Positions 51,888-60,356 of a DNA stretch of 64,000 bases are shown here, piece after piece. Within the stretch, counting starts at the first letter, position 1; each line of letters begins with the position of its first letter. The position numbers were made by a program, and so were the translations under genes. Under the pieces are notes generated by a model that saw only the letters and a program-made list of their open reading frames with translations, had not been told where the DNA came from and did no database searches. This stretch comes from Selenomonadaceae bacterium (GTDB taxonomy: Bacteria > Bacillota > Negativicutes > Selenomonadales > Selenomonadaceae), in NCBI GenBank assembly GCA_017476005.1, contig JAFVEM010000016.1, positions 1-64,000 of the forward strand, in the 5' to 3' direction.

Positions 51888-52634
51888 CATCCCTTGTAAC
51901 ATTTTATGGGTCTGGGGAATTAGGCGAACATCGGCAAGATGGCCGGCGGCGTAGTCCATCAGCGCCATTAGTTCCCGAGGTGAGGGCGGCGCGTAGTTTC
52001 CATGGGGAATAGGTGTCACCGGTTGCAAAACGAGGGGAGTTTGCGGCGAAATTTGGGCGACGAGGTCTATGGCGCGGTGGTAATCGGCCAGCGGATGACC
52101 TTGGGAGATAACTAATTTTACATAGACATCTTTTTGGGCGGCGCCAGCGAGGCGCAAAAACGCTTCATGCCGTTCCCATAGCTCCTTTCCGGTATCCCCG
52201 GGGAGTTTTATGTCCATGCTGATAATATCCACGCCGCCGATGATCTTGGCCAGCGCTTCCGGCAGAGTGCCGTTGGTTTCCAAAAAGATTTTGGCCGTAA
52301 GGCGCGGTATTAACTCCCGTAAAAAATCGGCTTGGAGCAAAGGTTCCCCTCCGGTAAAGCTCACGGCCTGATGGGGCGTCTCGCGTAGCAACGAATTGAT
52401 GAGGGCGGCCGCCCGTTCCGACGTCAGTGGATTGGCCTCCGCTTTAAAATGGAGACTGCCGGCCGCTGTTTCCACTTGGCAACAAGGGACAGCGGTCGGC
52501 TCTTTGGTGTCGCAGTAGCCGCAGACGAGATTGCACCCCACGAAGCGGACAAAGAGCTGCCGATAGCCCACATATTTTCCCTCCCCTTGCACCGAGGAAA
52601 ATATTTCGCTGAGGGAAGCCGTTAAATTTTGCAT
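51882..52634 (-). CDS. queE: 7-carboxy-7-deazaguanine synthase QueE
   Basis: This 250-residue radical SAM enzyme makes the deazaguanine core of queuosine. It opens LSEIFSSVQGEGKYVGYRQL with the QGEG motif, then FVGCNLVCGYCDT with CxxxCxxC, SFTGGEPLLQ and SMDIKLPG. A 30-residue insertion between the cluster and the GGEP motif is seen in several Bacillota forms. No queC or queD is adjacent, and no preQ1 riboswitch was recognised in the upstream gap. Confidence 0.9.
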   Translation of the reverse strand: MQNLTASLSEIFSSVQGEGKYVGYRQLFVRFVGCNLVCGYCDTKEPTAVPCCQVETAAGSLHFKAEANPLTSERAAALINSLLRETPHQAVSFTGGEPLLQADFLRELIPRLTAKIFLETNGTLPEALAKIIGGVDIISMDIKLPGDTGKELWERHEAFLRLAGAAQKDVYVKLVISQGHPLADYHRAIDLVAQISPQTPLVLQPVTPIPHGNYAPPSPRELMALMDYAAGHLADVRLIPQTHKMLQGML

Positions 52635-52740
52635 AAAAATTCACCTCTACTGTCTGGATAGCGACAACATACACCTTTCAGCCCCTTTTGGCAAAAATTT
52701 TTTTCCTTGAGACCAATTTCCCTTTAAGGAATCGAGCTGT

Positions 52741-52910
52741 TAAGACGATATAGGTGTGTAAAAAAATAATTTGCCCGGCAAAGAAGGATTTGGAGCGGCA
52801 GCGGCGAATAAGGTGCAATGGTGAATCCTGCAAGGATGCAGCGCAAGAAGGCACCACAGATGAGTCGGATTTGTTGTATGTTCTGCAAAATTTTAGAAGG
52901 AGTGAACAAA
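52741..52910 (+). other. Leader region of the LPP20-like gene with possible RNA structure
   Basis: The leader holds a compact hairpin region (52811-52855): ggtgc pairs with gcacc, enclosing atcct-gca-aggat. I checked for cyclic-di-GMP, preQ1 and TPP motifs and found none. No clear promoter was identified. Confidence 0.35.
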
Positions 52911-53816
52911 ATGAAGCACATGAAACACTTGGTGTCCCTCGCGGCGATGGTCATGAGCCTCATGATCGCCATGGTGGCCAGCGTGTCGGCGGAAGCGACG
53001 GGCGAGGTGGATTTTGAACGCGGCGTTATCACCGTTAAGGCGATTGGCGTGGCCAATCCGCGTATCACCATTCCCAGCCAGGCGCGCGCCATGGCTAAAC
53101 GCGCCGCCATCACCGTTGCCCAGCGCGACCTTTTGGAAACCGCGCAGGGGGTCAACCTGACTTCCGAAACCACGGTACGTCAGGCCATGATTGAAGACGA
53201 CGTTATCAAGACCACCGTGAACGGTGTAATCAAGGGCGCTCGCGTCATTAACGAGGAATACTACCCCGACGGCGGTTGCGAAGTCACCATGGTTCTTGAT
53301 TTGTACGGTACTTCCGGTAGCTTGGCCGGCGCCGTTATGCCCAAGAACTATGCTCGCGAGAGTTTCCCGGCTCCTGCTCCCTCGGTAGCTCCCTCCATGC
53401 CGGCCTATGACGCTTCCGCTTCCGTCAGCGTGCGTATCGACGTGACGGCTTCTGCCGGCGTCACCGCTGCCCCCAACAACAACGCCATCGGCGGTTACAC
53501 CGGGGTTATCGTTGACTGCCGCGGTCTTGGCTTAGAGGCCGCCATGAGTCCCGTTATCAAAAACGACAGCGGCGAGAAGATTTACGGCCACAAGAATCTC
53601 GATTCCGATTATGTAGTATCCAAGGGCATGGCCGCTTACACCAGAGATCTCACTTCCGGCATCGATCGCGCCGGCAACAACCCCTTGGTAGTGAAGGCCG
53701 TCTCCGTTGACAATCGTTTCAATCCGGTAGTGTCCGTAGCGGATGCCAACCGTATCCTCATCGAGAACAACGCCACCCATTTCCTTGAGCAAACCAACGT
53801 AGTGTTCATTCGCTAA
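52911..53816 (+). CDS. Exported LPP20-like protein
   Basis: This 301-residue protein begins with a signal peptide (residues 8-25 hydrophobic, then VSAEA). The first domain resembles LPP20/FlgT-type domains: TVKAIGVANPRITIPSQARA, AITVAQRDLLETAQGVNLTS and CEVTMVLDLYG. A proline-rich linker (PAPAPSVAPSMP) leads to a second domain with VDCRGLGLEAAMSPVI. It probably acts at the envelope; function is unknown. The start at 52911 follows aaggagtg; upstream in-frame sequence to 52818 is leader. A strong terminator follows. Confidence 0.78.
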   Translation: MKHMKHLVSLAAMVMSLMIAMVASVSAEATGEVDFERGVITVKAIGVANPRITIPSQARAMAKRAAITVAQRDLLETAQGVNLTSETTVRQAMIEDDVIKTTVNGVIKGARVINEEYYPDGGCEVTMVLDLYGTSGSLAGAVMPKNYARESFPAPAPSVAPSMPAYDASASVSVRIDVTASAGVTAAPNNNAIGGYTGVIVDCRGLGLEAAMSPVIKNDSGEKIYGHKNLDSDYVVSKGMAAYTRDLTSGIDRAGNNPLVVKAVSVDNRFNPVVSVADANRILIENNATHFLEQTNVVFIR

Positions 53817-53838
53817 GCCGGTTCCGGCTAAAGAAAAG

Positions 53839-53872
53839 ACCTTCGCCTTTTTGTTGGGGCGAAGGTTTTTTT
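53839..53872 (+). terminator. Terminator of the LPP20-like gene
   Basis: accttcgcc (53839-53847) pairs with ggcgaaggt (53858-53866), followed by seven T. Confidence 0.88.
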
Positions 53873-53960
53873 GTACAATGAAATTAGAACCTTTTTTCAC
53901 AAGCAGTTACCTTGAATAAGTGAAGTTTAAATGACATAAATGATGCCATATGAATAACCC

Positions 53961-54108
53961 CTAATATGCTGTTTCTTTATATTCCGCTTCGTCCTTAAAA
54001 TCGTACCACTCCACAACGTGCTTACCAAACGGCGACACCGCTATATGGGCAAAACTGCTGCCGGGAGCCGCGCCATGCCAGTGGGTTTCGCCGGGCAGGC
54101 AAAAGTTT
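53961..54108 (-). pseudogene. C-terminal fragment of a cupin gene
   Basis: Read on the minus strand this encodes only FCLPGETHWHGAAPGSSF and AHIAVSPFGKHVVEWYDF plus a short tail to a stop at 53961. It is nearly identical over about 90 bp to the cupin remnant at 54798-55121 (54014-54104 against about 54830-54920). Identity stops abruptly at about 54105, where the G-tract promoter repeat begins. There is no start codon or N-terminal half, so it is a broken duplicate. Confidence 0.75.
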
Positions 54109-54110
54109 CG

Positions 54111-54150
54111 CACAAAAATGTCTTGCTGGGGGGGGCAGACGTGTTATACT
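54111..54150 (+). promoter_or_regulatory. Promoter element with G8 tract in its spacer (copy 2)
   Basis: TTGCTG (54123-54128), a 16-bp spacer containing a G8 run (54128-54135), and an extended -10 TGtTATACT (54142-54150) lie 50 bp before the OB-fold protein start. It is the second copy of the 40-bp element at 2542-2581. Confidence 0.6.
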
Positions 54151-54199
54151 CATCAGTGGCTTGTAAATTTCCAATATATTTCTGTAGGAGGGATTGCTC

Positions 54200-54679
54200 A
54201 TGGGAAAATTAAAAATGGGATGTCTCGGTATCATTGGCTTGGTTGTATTAGCCGGGATAATAGGTGCAATCGGAGGTGGCGGCTCGGATCACGCTTCTAA
54301 ATCTTCGTCCGGCGTGGCGCAGGTAGAACAGAAAAAGGAAGCCGCTCCGGCTAAACAGAAAGAGTATACGCCGATTACCGTGGCTGAGCTCATGCAAGAT
54401 TTAGAAGGCAATGCCGCTGCAGCCTCGAAAAAATACAAAGGCAAAGACTTGCAAGTGACCGGCACGCTGGAGGTCATTGATTCTGACGGTAAGTACATTT
54501 CTTTGCATGGCGACCAGTTTTCGATTGTCGGTGTTCGATGTGATATAAACAATAAGGATAAAGCACAGGAAGATTATTTGCTAAACGCGCACAAAGGGCA
54601 AACTGTAACCGCCTATGGAACAATAAGCGACGTAGGGGAAATTATGGGCTACTCGCTGAAGGTAGATAAATTTGAATAA
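54200..54679 (+). CDS. Membrane-anchored OB-fold (tRNA_anti-like) protein
   Basis: This 159-residue protein has one N-terminal hydrophobic segment (GCLGIIGLVVLAGIIGAIGG, residues 7-26), a Ser/Ala/Lys-rich linker, and an OB-fold domain like the tRNA_anti-like family (PF12869): ELMQDLEGNAAAASKKYKGK followed by LQVTGTLEVID, and ending VTAYGTISDVGEIMGYSLKV. The cysteine at residue 8 is too early for a standard lipobox. Its start at 54200 follows taggaggg. Ligand and role are unknown. Confidence 0.75.
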   Translation: MGKLKMGCLGIIGLVVLAGIIGAIGGGGSDHASKSSSGVAQVEQKKEAAPAKQKEYTPITVAELMQDLEGNAAAASKKYKGKDLQVTGTLEVIDSDGKYISLHGDQFSIVGVRCDINNKDKAQEDYLLNAHKGQTVTAYGTISDVGEIMGYSLKVDKFE

Positions 54680-54687
54680 CTGCCCTC

Positions 54688-54731
54688 AAAAGGGTCTGCG
54701 CACGAAAAATTTCGTGTAGCAGACCCTTTTG
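54688..54731. terminator. Terminator after the OB-fold gene
   Basis: aaaagggtctgc (54688-54699) pairs with gcagaccctttt (54719-54730), with an inner cacga/tcgtg stem. A and T ends make it work in either direction. Confidence 0.82.
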
Positions 54732-54747
54732 CGCAAAACAATAATAG

Positions 54748-54792
54748 AAAACAGCCGCCGCATGAAGTTTTTTGCGCTTCATGGCGGCGGCT
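54748..54792 (-). terminator. Terminator of the hydrolase/cupin-remnant unit
   Basis: agccgccg-catgaag (54752-54766) pairs with cttcatg-gcggcggct (54777-54792) with one bulge. On the minus strand it is followed by a short U run. Confidence 0.7.
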
Positions 54793-54797
54793 TGTTG

Positions 54798-55121
54798 CTA
54801 CTCCTTATCATCCCAAAAATCATACCACTCCACAACGTGCTCACCGAAGGGCGACACCGCTATATGGGCAAAACTGCTGCCGGGGGCTGCGCCATGCCAG
54901 TGGGTCTCGCCGGGCGGGCAAAAGGCTACATCGCCGGGGCGCATGATTTGCACTTCACCGTTTTTCATTTGATGTAAGCCAATGCCGTCCGTGGCAATCA
55001 AAATCTGCCCCTCCCCGTGCATATGCCATTTGTTGTAAACGCCTTTAGGGAAGTAAACATAGACAAAATCCGGAGCGTCCGCAACATTAGGCGCGGAGAA
55101 AATCTTGCCGAAGTAGGAAAA
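54798..55121 (-). pseudogene. N-terminally truncated cupin gene
   Basis: The open frame reads YFGKIFSAPNVADAP, then FPKGVYNKWHMHGEGQILIA, GDVAFCPPGETHWHGAAPGS and WYDFWDDKE. It is most of a single-domain cupin with both metal motifs. An in-frame TGA at 55122-55124 and no start codon before ATG 55022 remove the N-terminus; ATG 55022 lies inside metal motif 1. The break lies 4 bp after the stop of the upstream hydrolase, which suggests a deletion join. A short product from 55022 would lack the first metal ligands. Confidence 0.65.
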
Positions 55122-55125
55122 TCAA

Positions 55126-56223
55126 TTATAGATTTTTCCCGTAAAAATCATTGAGCTTCTTTACCGCCTTATCTACATACTCCGGCACCCAATAGGTGCG
55201 GATATGACTGGCGCCTTCTATCAAAAAGAGTTCTTTGTTCTCCGTGCCGGTTGACTTAGCGTAGGCATCATTGGTCATATAAAGGGTATCCGCTTTTTCC
55301 CCGGCAATCATCAGGAGCGGCTGGTCGATTAAATCCATCCTGTCCTCCACGTCAAAGGCCATGAGTTTCATAAAAGATTCGGTGGTGTAACTCCCCGTAG
55401 CGTTGGGGTGGCGATGGGTCAGACCGTAATACTCGATGCCGTCGCGATAAAGGGTGTTTTCCGGCAGCTCGTTCATTTTCGCTCGCAGTTCATCGTCGGT
55501 AGAGTTGGGAGGTAAAAAGCCTTCATAGACAATTTCCCCGCGCAGTTCCTTGTCTCTTGCCTCTGCCGCTTTTTGCAACCGTTTCGGGATGCCGGCAATA
55601 TCTGCGTCTAAGAAACCGTTACGACGCACTCTGCCGGAATTGAACATGGAAAGGGTAGCCACCGCTTTAATGCGCTTGTCGGTTTGCGCCGCCGCCAGCG
55701 TATAACCGCCACCACCGCAAATGCCAAGAGAGCCGATGCGATTTTTATCCACCTTGGGGAGCAGGGAGAGGTAATCTACCATACCGCTGATGTCCTCAAT
55801 GCGATTGGCAGGATAGTCTCGCAGTCTCGGCTCGCCGCCGCTTGCTCCCTGAAAACTCGCGTCTGCGGCTAGGGCGATGTAACCAAGCTCCGCCAGTTTT
55901 TGCGCGTAAAGTCCCGCCACCTGTTCTTTGCTACCGCCGTTGGGATGGGCGACGGTCACGGCGGCGTAAGTTTTGTTGCTCGCCTCGTCATAATCCGCCG
56001 GCAAGTAGAGGTTGGCGGCTACCTTTATGCCTTTCACCTCATACGAAACGGGGCGGATATTCACTCTGCCCGCCTCGTTCTGCGTGATAGCGTTTTGATA
56101 GACCAAGCCAAAGGGGTTCGTAATCTTATTGGCTGCCTCCGAAACTTGTCCGCTTACTCCCATGGTCATCATTCCTCCTACCAATAGTGCCGCCAATAAT
56201 TTTTTGGCAATACTTTTCTTCAT
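55126..56223 (-). CDS. Exported alpha/beta hydrolase (dienelactone hydrolase-like)
   Basis: This 365-residue protein has a signal peptide (KKLLAALLVGGMMTMGVSG, then VSEAA). The hydrolase core has VTVAHPNGGSKEQVAG, the nucleophile elbow GSLGICGGGGYTLAAA with Cys in the nucleophile position, an Asp in MIAGEKADTLYM and the His in EGASHIRTYW. A Cys nucleophile is known from dienelactone hydrolases. Substrate is unknown. It is the last intact gene of the operon that starts at 59247 and is followed by a truncated cupin. Confidence 0.82.
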   Translation of the reverse strand: MKKSIAKKLLAALLVGGMMTMGVSGQVSEAANKITNPFGLVYQNAITQNEAGRVNIRPVSYEVKGIKVAANLYLPADYDEASNKTYAAVTVAHPNGGSKEQVAGLYAQKLAELGYIALAADASFQGASGGEPRLRDYPANRIEDISGMVDYLSLLPKVDKNRIGSLGICGGGGYTLAAAQTDKRIKAVATLSMFNSGRVRRNGFLDADIAGIPKRLQKAAEARDKELRGEIVYEGFLPPNSTDDELRAKMNELPENTLYRDGIEYYGLTHRHPNATGSYTTESFMKLMAFDVEDRMDLIDQPLLMIAGEKADTLYMTNDAYAKSTGTENKELFLIEGASHIRTYWVPEYVDKAVKKLNDFYGKNL

Positions 56224-56238
56224 TGAGATTCCTTCCTT

Positions 56239-57240
56239 TCATCGGGATTTTACTTGAGAGCCGCCGAACACCTCAGACATCTCCATAGTAGATAGCATTT
56301 CATCCATTTGTTGCAACTCCGCCTTGGTCAAAGAAATATCGGCGGCTCCGGCATTTTCCTTCAATCTCGCCAACTTGCGCGTGCCGGGAATCGGCACGAT
56401 CCACGGCTTTTTCTCCATCATCCAAGCCAAGGAAGTCTGCGCCGGCGTTGCATTTTTCGCGGCGGCGGTATCCTTGAGGAAGCGGAACAAGTCGCGGTTC
56501 TTGTCCATTGCCTCCGGCGTAAACTGGGGCATGGCGCTGCGGTAATCCGTTTCTCGGTCGAATTTTTCGTCTTTGCCGTATGCGCCCGTCAACAGGCCGT
56601 TAGCCATGGGGGAAAACGCCACGAAACCGATGGAAAGCTCCTCCAAAACGGGAAAGAGCGACTCATAATGCCGCGCCATCATGGAATAGCGATTCTGCAC
56701 CGCCGTCAGTGGGCAAACTTTGTGGGCGCGGCGAATGGTTTCTTCTCCCACCTCGCTCATACCCCAACCGAGGATTTTCCCTTCGCGGATAAGTTCCTGC
56801 ATGACCCCGGCCACTTCCTCTACCGGCACTTTTGGGTCAACGCGGTGTTGGTAATAGATGTCGATATGGTCGGTTTGGAGGCGCTGCAAGGATTCCTCCA
56901 CCGATTTTTTTATTGCTTCGGGACGTGCATCGGGAACTATGGGCTTGTTCGTTGCCGTAGCGGTCATATCGAAGTGGATGCCAAACTTTGTGCCGATGAC
57001 AACACTCTTTCGATAGGGCTTCAAGGCAGCCCCCACCAATTCCTCGTTGTCATGGGGATTATCCGGCGTTCCGTAAACTTCGGCTGTGTCGAAAAAGGTG
57101 TAGCCCATATCCACGGCGGCGGCGATAAGCTCCGTCATTTCTTTTTTGTCGGCAGGTGCGCCGTAAGCATGGCTCATGCCCATGCACCCCAATCCCACGG
57201 CAGACACTTTCAGGCTTTTGCCTAAGGTACGGTACTTCAT
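56239..57240 (-). CDS. Aldo/keto reductase
   Basis: This 333-residue NADPH-dependent oxidoreductase has the AKR catalytic set: Asp and Tyr in YTFFDTAEVYG, Lys in VVIGTKFGIHFD and His in YYQHRVDPKVPVEE. The C-terminal cofactor motif VPIPGTRKLARLKENAGA is complete. It is most like the AKR group of short, stand-alone yeast/bacterial reductases. It lies 10 bp after the AEC carrier gene and 15 bp before the secreted hydrolase gene in one operon. Substrate is unknown. Confidence 0.9.
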   Translation of the reverse strand: MKYRTLGKSLKVSAVGLGCMGMSHAYGAPADKKEMTELIAAAVDMGYTFFDTAEVYGTPDNPHDNEELVGAALKPYRKSVVIGTKFGIHFDMTATATNKPIVPDARPEAIKKSVEESLQRLQTDHIDIYYQHRVDPKVPVEEVAGVMQELIREGKILGWGMSEVGEETIRRAHKVCPLTAVQNRYSMMARHYESLFPVLEELSIGFVAFSPMANGLLTGAYGKDEKFDRETDYRSAMPQFTPEAMDKNRDLFRFLKDTAAAKNATPAQTSLAWMMEKKPWIVPIPGTRKLARLKENAGAADISLTKAELQQMDEMLSTMEMSEVFGGSQVKSR

Positions 57241-57250
57241 ATTTAGCCTC

Positions 57251-58174
57251 CTAACCGATTCCCACCAAATACGCCACCAACGGCATCGTTACGACGGAAA
57301 CCGCCGTGGTCAGCGATATGCCCTCGGTTGCCAAAAGAAACGAATCCTTGTTGTAAAGCGCAGCAAGCATGGCGAGCATATTGCCGGAAGGCGTCGCAAG
57401 AGCGCAGAGCGCGACTGCCAAAAGGATTTGATTTTCTACAAATTGTCCCAATGTCAAGAGAACCGCTGTGGGGAATACCAGCATTTTAAGCATCACAAAA
57501 CAAATCAACCGCCCATTTGTCAAGACGGATTTCCAAGGAATATCCGGCAACGATGCGCCGATGAGCATCATCGCCAAGGGAGCTGTCAGCCCACCGACCA
57601 TTTGAATGGTTGTATTCAGCACATAGGGCAAACGAATCCCGGAAAAGTAGATGATGACCGAAAGGACGCAAGCCCCCATGCCCACATTCACCAAGTCGCT
57701 CAGGCGAAACTTTTTCTTGTCATTCCCTGCGGGTTGCATCGTCTGAATGGCATAGGAATAAAACAGCACATTGAAGGGAATCAGGAACACGGTCATGTAG
57801 ATGAGCGCATCCGCCCCATAGATACCGTGAATCATCGGCATTCCCATGAAACCGATATTGGTAAAGACCACCATGACATTGATGATGCCGTGGTATTTTT
57901 TTTCATAGCCCAAGATATATGGCGTAATTTTTCCCAAAGCCACCGCCGCTGCCAAAACCACGATGGCCACGCCAAAAGCAAAGACGAGTTCCGCACCCTC
58001 CATATGTGCTCCGTTGCCTGACACACCGGACAGGATGATGGCAGGATAGGCAATGTTCACCACGAGAGCCGATATTTGCTTTTGGTTGTCCTCGGTGAGC
58101 ATTCCTTTCTCCCGCGCCCAAACACCCAAAAGCATCAGGCAGAGGAAAATGAGCATCTGCTGGAGTACCATCAT
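57251..58174 (-). CDS. AEC family transporter (auxin efflux carrier-like)
   Basis: This 307-residue membrane protein has about ten hydrophobic segments arranged as two bundles. VNIAYPAIILSGVSG, VFTNIGFMGMPMIHGIYG and LLTLGQFVENQILLAVALCA, with ATPSGNMLAMLAALY, match the PF03547 carrier family (malate, auxin-like or organic acid export). Its ATG overlaps the stop of the upstream hydrolase by 4 bp. Direction and substrate of transport cannot be told. Confidence 0.87.
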   Translation of the reverse strand: MMVLQQMLIFLCLMLLGVWAREKGMLTEDNQKQISALVVNIAYPAIILSGVSGNGAHMEGAELVFAFGVAIVVLAAAVALGKITPYILGYEKKYHGIINVMVVFTNIGFMGMPMIHGIYGADALIYMTVFLIPFNVLFYSYAIQTMQPAGNDKKKFRLSDLVNVGMGACVLSVIIYFSGIRLPYVLNTTIQMVGGLTAPLAMMLIGASLPDIPWKSVLTNGRLICFVMLKMLVFPTAVLLTLGQFVENQILLAVALCALATPSGNMLAMLAALYNKDSFLLATEGISLTTAVSVVTMPLVAYLVGIG

Positions 58175-59247
58175 TTAGCATCAAATCCCTTTTCTTTGAG
58201 CCAGTTCTCCATAAGCTCCGCAATTTCTTCGTTATTGAGGTCGGCCATGAGGAAATGCGTGTTGCCCTTGATGCCGATGTCGGGCAGATACACTATGCGC
58301 ACATCGCCGCCGTATTTCTTCATCACCTGTTCCCATTTCCTTGCAAGGTTCAAGCGTACACGCCAATTATCCTGACCCCAGTTCGCCACCGGCGTATCGC
58401 CCACCGGGATATTGTCACCGAAATAGACCACGATGGGAATCTTGGTGAGCTTTAGAAAATCAGCCATCGGTACGGGAGTACCGATGGCAGGAAAGGGACT
58501 CGTCGTCGCTTCCGTTTCCAGCACTTCGCCCTCCGGGAACGGGAATGTTCCCGGCTCCAAGGAGATAATGCCCTTGACGTTAGAAGAACGCATTGCCGTT
58601 TCCCAGCCGGGACCGCCGCCGGCCGAGTGGGTCACGAGCACGCCTTCGCCTATTTTTTCAAACACCGCCACCATCGCATCGGCGACAACTTTCGGATCAA
58701 ATGCGCCCGTGTCCGGCGTCATTTGGTGAAAAAACTGCGATAGGGCTTCCTCATCTTTGGGAACGGCAACATTGTCGTAAAAATTCGGCCACTCACCGAT
58801 GCGGAAGGTGTTGAACCAAAGTTGGTCGTCGGGATGTGCCGTGATTGTCTGGGGGACTGTGGAGCGGCCAGCCTTGCCGCGACGCGGCTCGTCCACGAGG
58901 TAGGTGGCGTAGCCACGCTCAAGGAAAATGTTTTGGAACCCATCGCGTCCATCGGGCGTTGTCTCCCATGTCTTGCCCGACTGCCCGTAGCCATGCAGGA
59001 ACACCAGGCCATATTTCTTTGCCTGCATCGGCTTTTGATAGAACACATAGGCGTGGTCGCCATGCAGCGTATGGCCAGCAAAGTTCGTAGGCTCCGTGCT
59101 ATTGTAGCTTCCTTCGGCGGTGATGGTTTTGCCTCCTGCCATAAAGCTGCCTTGTTCCTCAAGCATGACAGGACGCTCAAAGGCCAGTGCATAACTCGCC
59201 GTGACACTCATAGCCAGCAAAGTGATGCCAACAGATTTTAATCGCAT
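58171..59247 (-). CDS. Exported alpha/beta hydrolase
   Basis: This 358-residue protein has a signal peptide (VGITLLAMSVTASYALA). The hydrolase fold is seen in YGLVFLHGYGQSGKTWETTP, YATYLVDEPRRGKAG, the nucleophile elbow VTHSAGGGPGWE with Ser, GTFPFPEG, IVVYFGDNIP and the C-terminal GNTHFLM with the likely His. It resembles bacterial esterases with secretion signals. It is first in the minus-strand operon and divergent from the LysR gene. Confidence 0.85.
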   Translation of the reverse strand: MRLKSVGITLLAMSVTASYALAFERPVMLEEQGSFMAGGKTITAEGSYNSTEPTNFAGHTLHGDHAYVFYQKPMQAKKYGLVFLHGYGQSGKTWETTPDGRDGFQNIFLERGYATYLVDEPRRGKAGRSTVPQTITAHPDDQLWFNTFRIGEWPNFYDNVAVPKDEEALSQFFHQMTPDTGAFDPKVVADAMVAVFEKIGEGVLVTHSAGGGPGWETAMRSSNVKGIISLEPGTFPFPEGEVLETEATTSPFPAIGTPVPMADFLKLTKIPIVVYFGDNIPVGDTPVANWGQDNWRVRLNLARKWEQVMKKYGGDVRIVYLPDIGIKGNTHFLMADLNNEEIAELMENWLKEKGFDAK

Positions 59248-59332
59248 TCTTTTTCGCCTCGCATATTTTCTGTTCCCTAAAATCTAAAGATAGTTTATAA
59301 TAAGAGCATGGAAAAGTACAGTTCTATTTTCT

Positions 59333-59364
59333 CATACTGTTATGATTTACACGCATACTGTTAT
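59333..59364. promoter_or_regulatory. Direct repeat catactgttat, candidate LysR operator
   Basis: catactgttat occurs at 59333-59343 and 59354-59364, 21 bp apart (two helical turns), just before the LysR ribosome site and about 90-120 bp upstream of the divergent hydrolase start. The position fits a shared control site for the LysR protein. Confidence 0.5.
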
Positions 59365-59378
59365 AAGGAGTAACCATT

Positions 59379-60263
59379 ATGCTGGAAACATACCTCTTAG
59401 AGCAACTGGCCGCCTTTGCCGAGTACGGCACTCTTTCCGATGCGGCGCGGCAGCTGAATCTCTCCCAGTCGGCACTCTCCCGCTCCATGCAAAAGATGGA
59501 AAACATTATCGGTGTCCCCCTCTTTTCGCGCAAACGGAATCATATCGCCCTGAACGAGAACGGAAAGATTGCCGCTGAGTATGCCAAGCAAATGCTCAGG
59601 GAGCAAAGGGATATGATTGAGAAAGTCCGTGCCTTTGACCGCAAACGGCGCACCATCTCCTTGGGCTGCTGCGCTCCCGTTCCCCAAAACGAAGTCATGA
59701 AGCTTCTTTCTGAGCATTTCACAGATTTTTCCATCTCCGCAGAATTAAATAGCGACTCCTCCCTGTTGAGCGGACTGAAAAATGATTTCTTTCAGCTTGT
59801 CGTTCTGCACGAAAAACCCACAGACGAAGCCTTATATATCAAGCCGTGCGGCAGCGAACGTCTCTTTATATCGCTCCCGCCCGCACATCCTCTGTCAAAA
59901 AGGCAAGGCATTCGTCTTGGTGATTTGGACGGCGAGCATATTTTGCTCTACGCCAAGATTGGCTTTTGGTACGAACTGTGCGTAAAAAAAATGCCTCGCG
60001 CCAAGTTTTTGATGCAACATGAGCGTGAGGTTTTTAAAGAATTGGCGGATGTGTCTGCGCTACCCTCCTTCACCACCGATGTGTTGATTCATCACGGGTA
60101 CGCCCAAAAGAATCGCATCCATGTGCCGATTCTCGATGTGGAGGCCAATGTGACTTACTACATCGTGTGCCAAAAGGAACAACAGGCGCGGTTCCAGCAG
60201 TTTTTTGACGCTCTGGCAAAATTGGGGGATTGGGGACTATCGCCCATTGAGTATGTGCTGTGA
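59379..60263 (+). CDS. LysR family transcriptional regulator
   Basis: This 294-residue regulator has an N-terminal helix-turn-helix (FAEYGTLSDAARQLNLSQSA, LSRSMQKMENIIGVPLFSRK) and a C-terminal effector domain with two periplasmic-binding-protein-like halves (ISLGCCAPVPQNEVM, LFISLPPAHPLS). It is divergent from the two-hydrolase, AEC, AKR operon, the usual arrangement for control of neighbours. The start at 59379 follows aaggag. Effector is unknown. Confidence 0.9.
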   Translation: MLETYLLEQLAAFAEYGTLSDAARQLNLSQSALSRSMQKMENIIGVPLFSRKRNHIALNENGKIAAEYAKQMLREQRDMIEKVRAFDRKRRTISLGCCAPVPQNEVMKLLSEHFTDFSISAELNSDSSLLSGLKNDFFQLVVLHEKPTDEALYIKPCGSERLFISLPPAHPLSKRQGIRLGDLDGEHILLYAKIGFWYELCVKKMPRAKFLMQHEREVFKELADVSALPSFTTDVLIHHGYAQKNRIHVPILDVEANVTYYIVCQKEQQARFQQFFDALAKLGDWGLSPIEYVL

Positions 60264-60277
60264 ATCTTTCTTTCCCG

Positions 60278-60306
60278 TTGGCCAATATAAGGTTTTCTGC
60301 TATAAT
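60278..60306 (+). promoter_or_regulatory. Promoter of the omega-amidase-like gene
   Basis: TTGGCC (60278-60283), a 17-bp spacer and TATAAT (60301-60306) lie 50 bp upstream of the start codon. Confidence 0.6.
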
Positions 60307-60356
60307 CGGAGGGAAACAGCGAGATTTGATGACCGGCAAAAGCCAAAGGAGACACC

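Noticed and set aside
52635-52740. preQ1 riboswitch upstream of queE
   Set aside because: No preQ1-I or preQ1-II core motif could be found in the gap.
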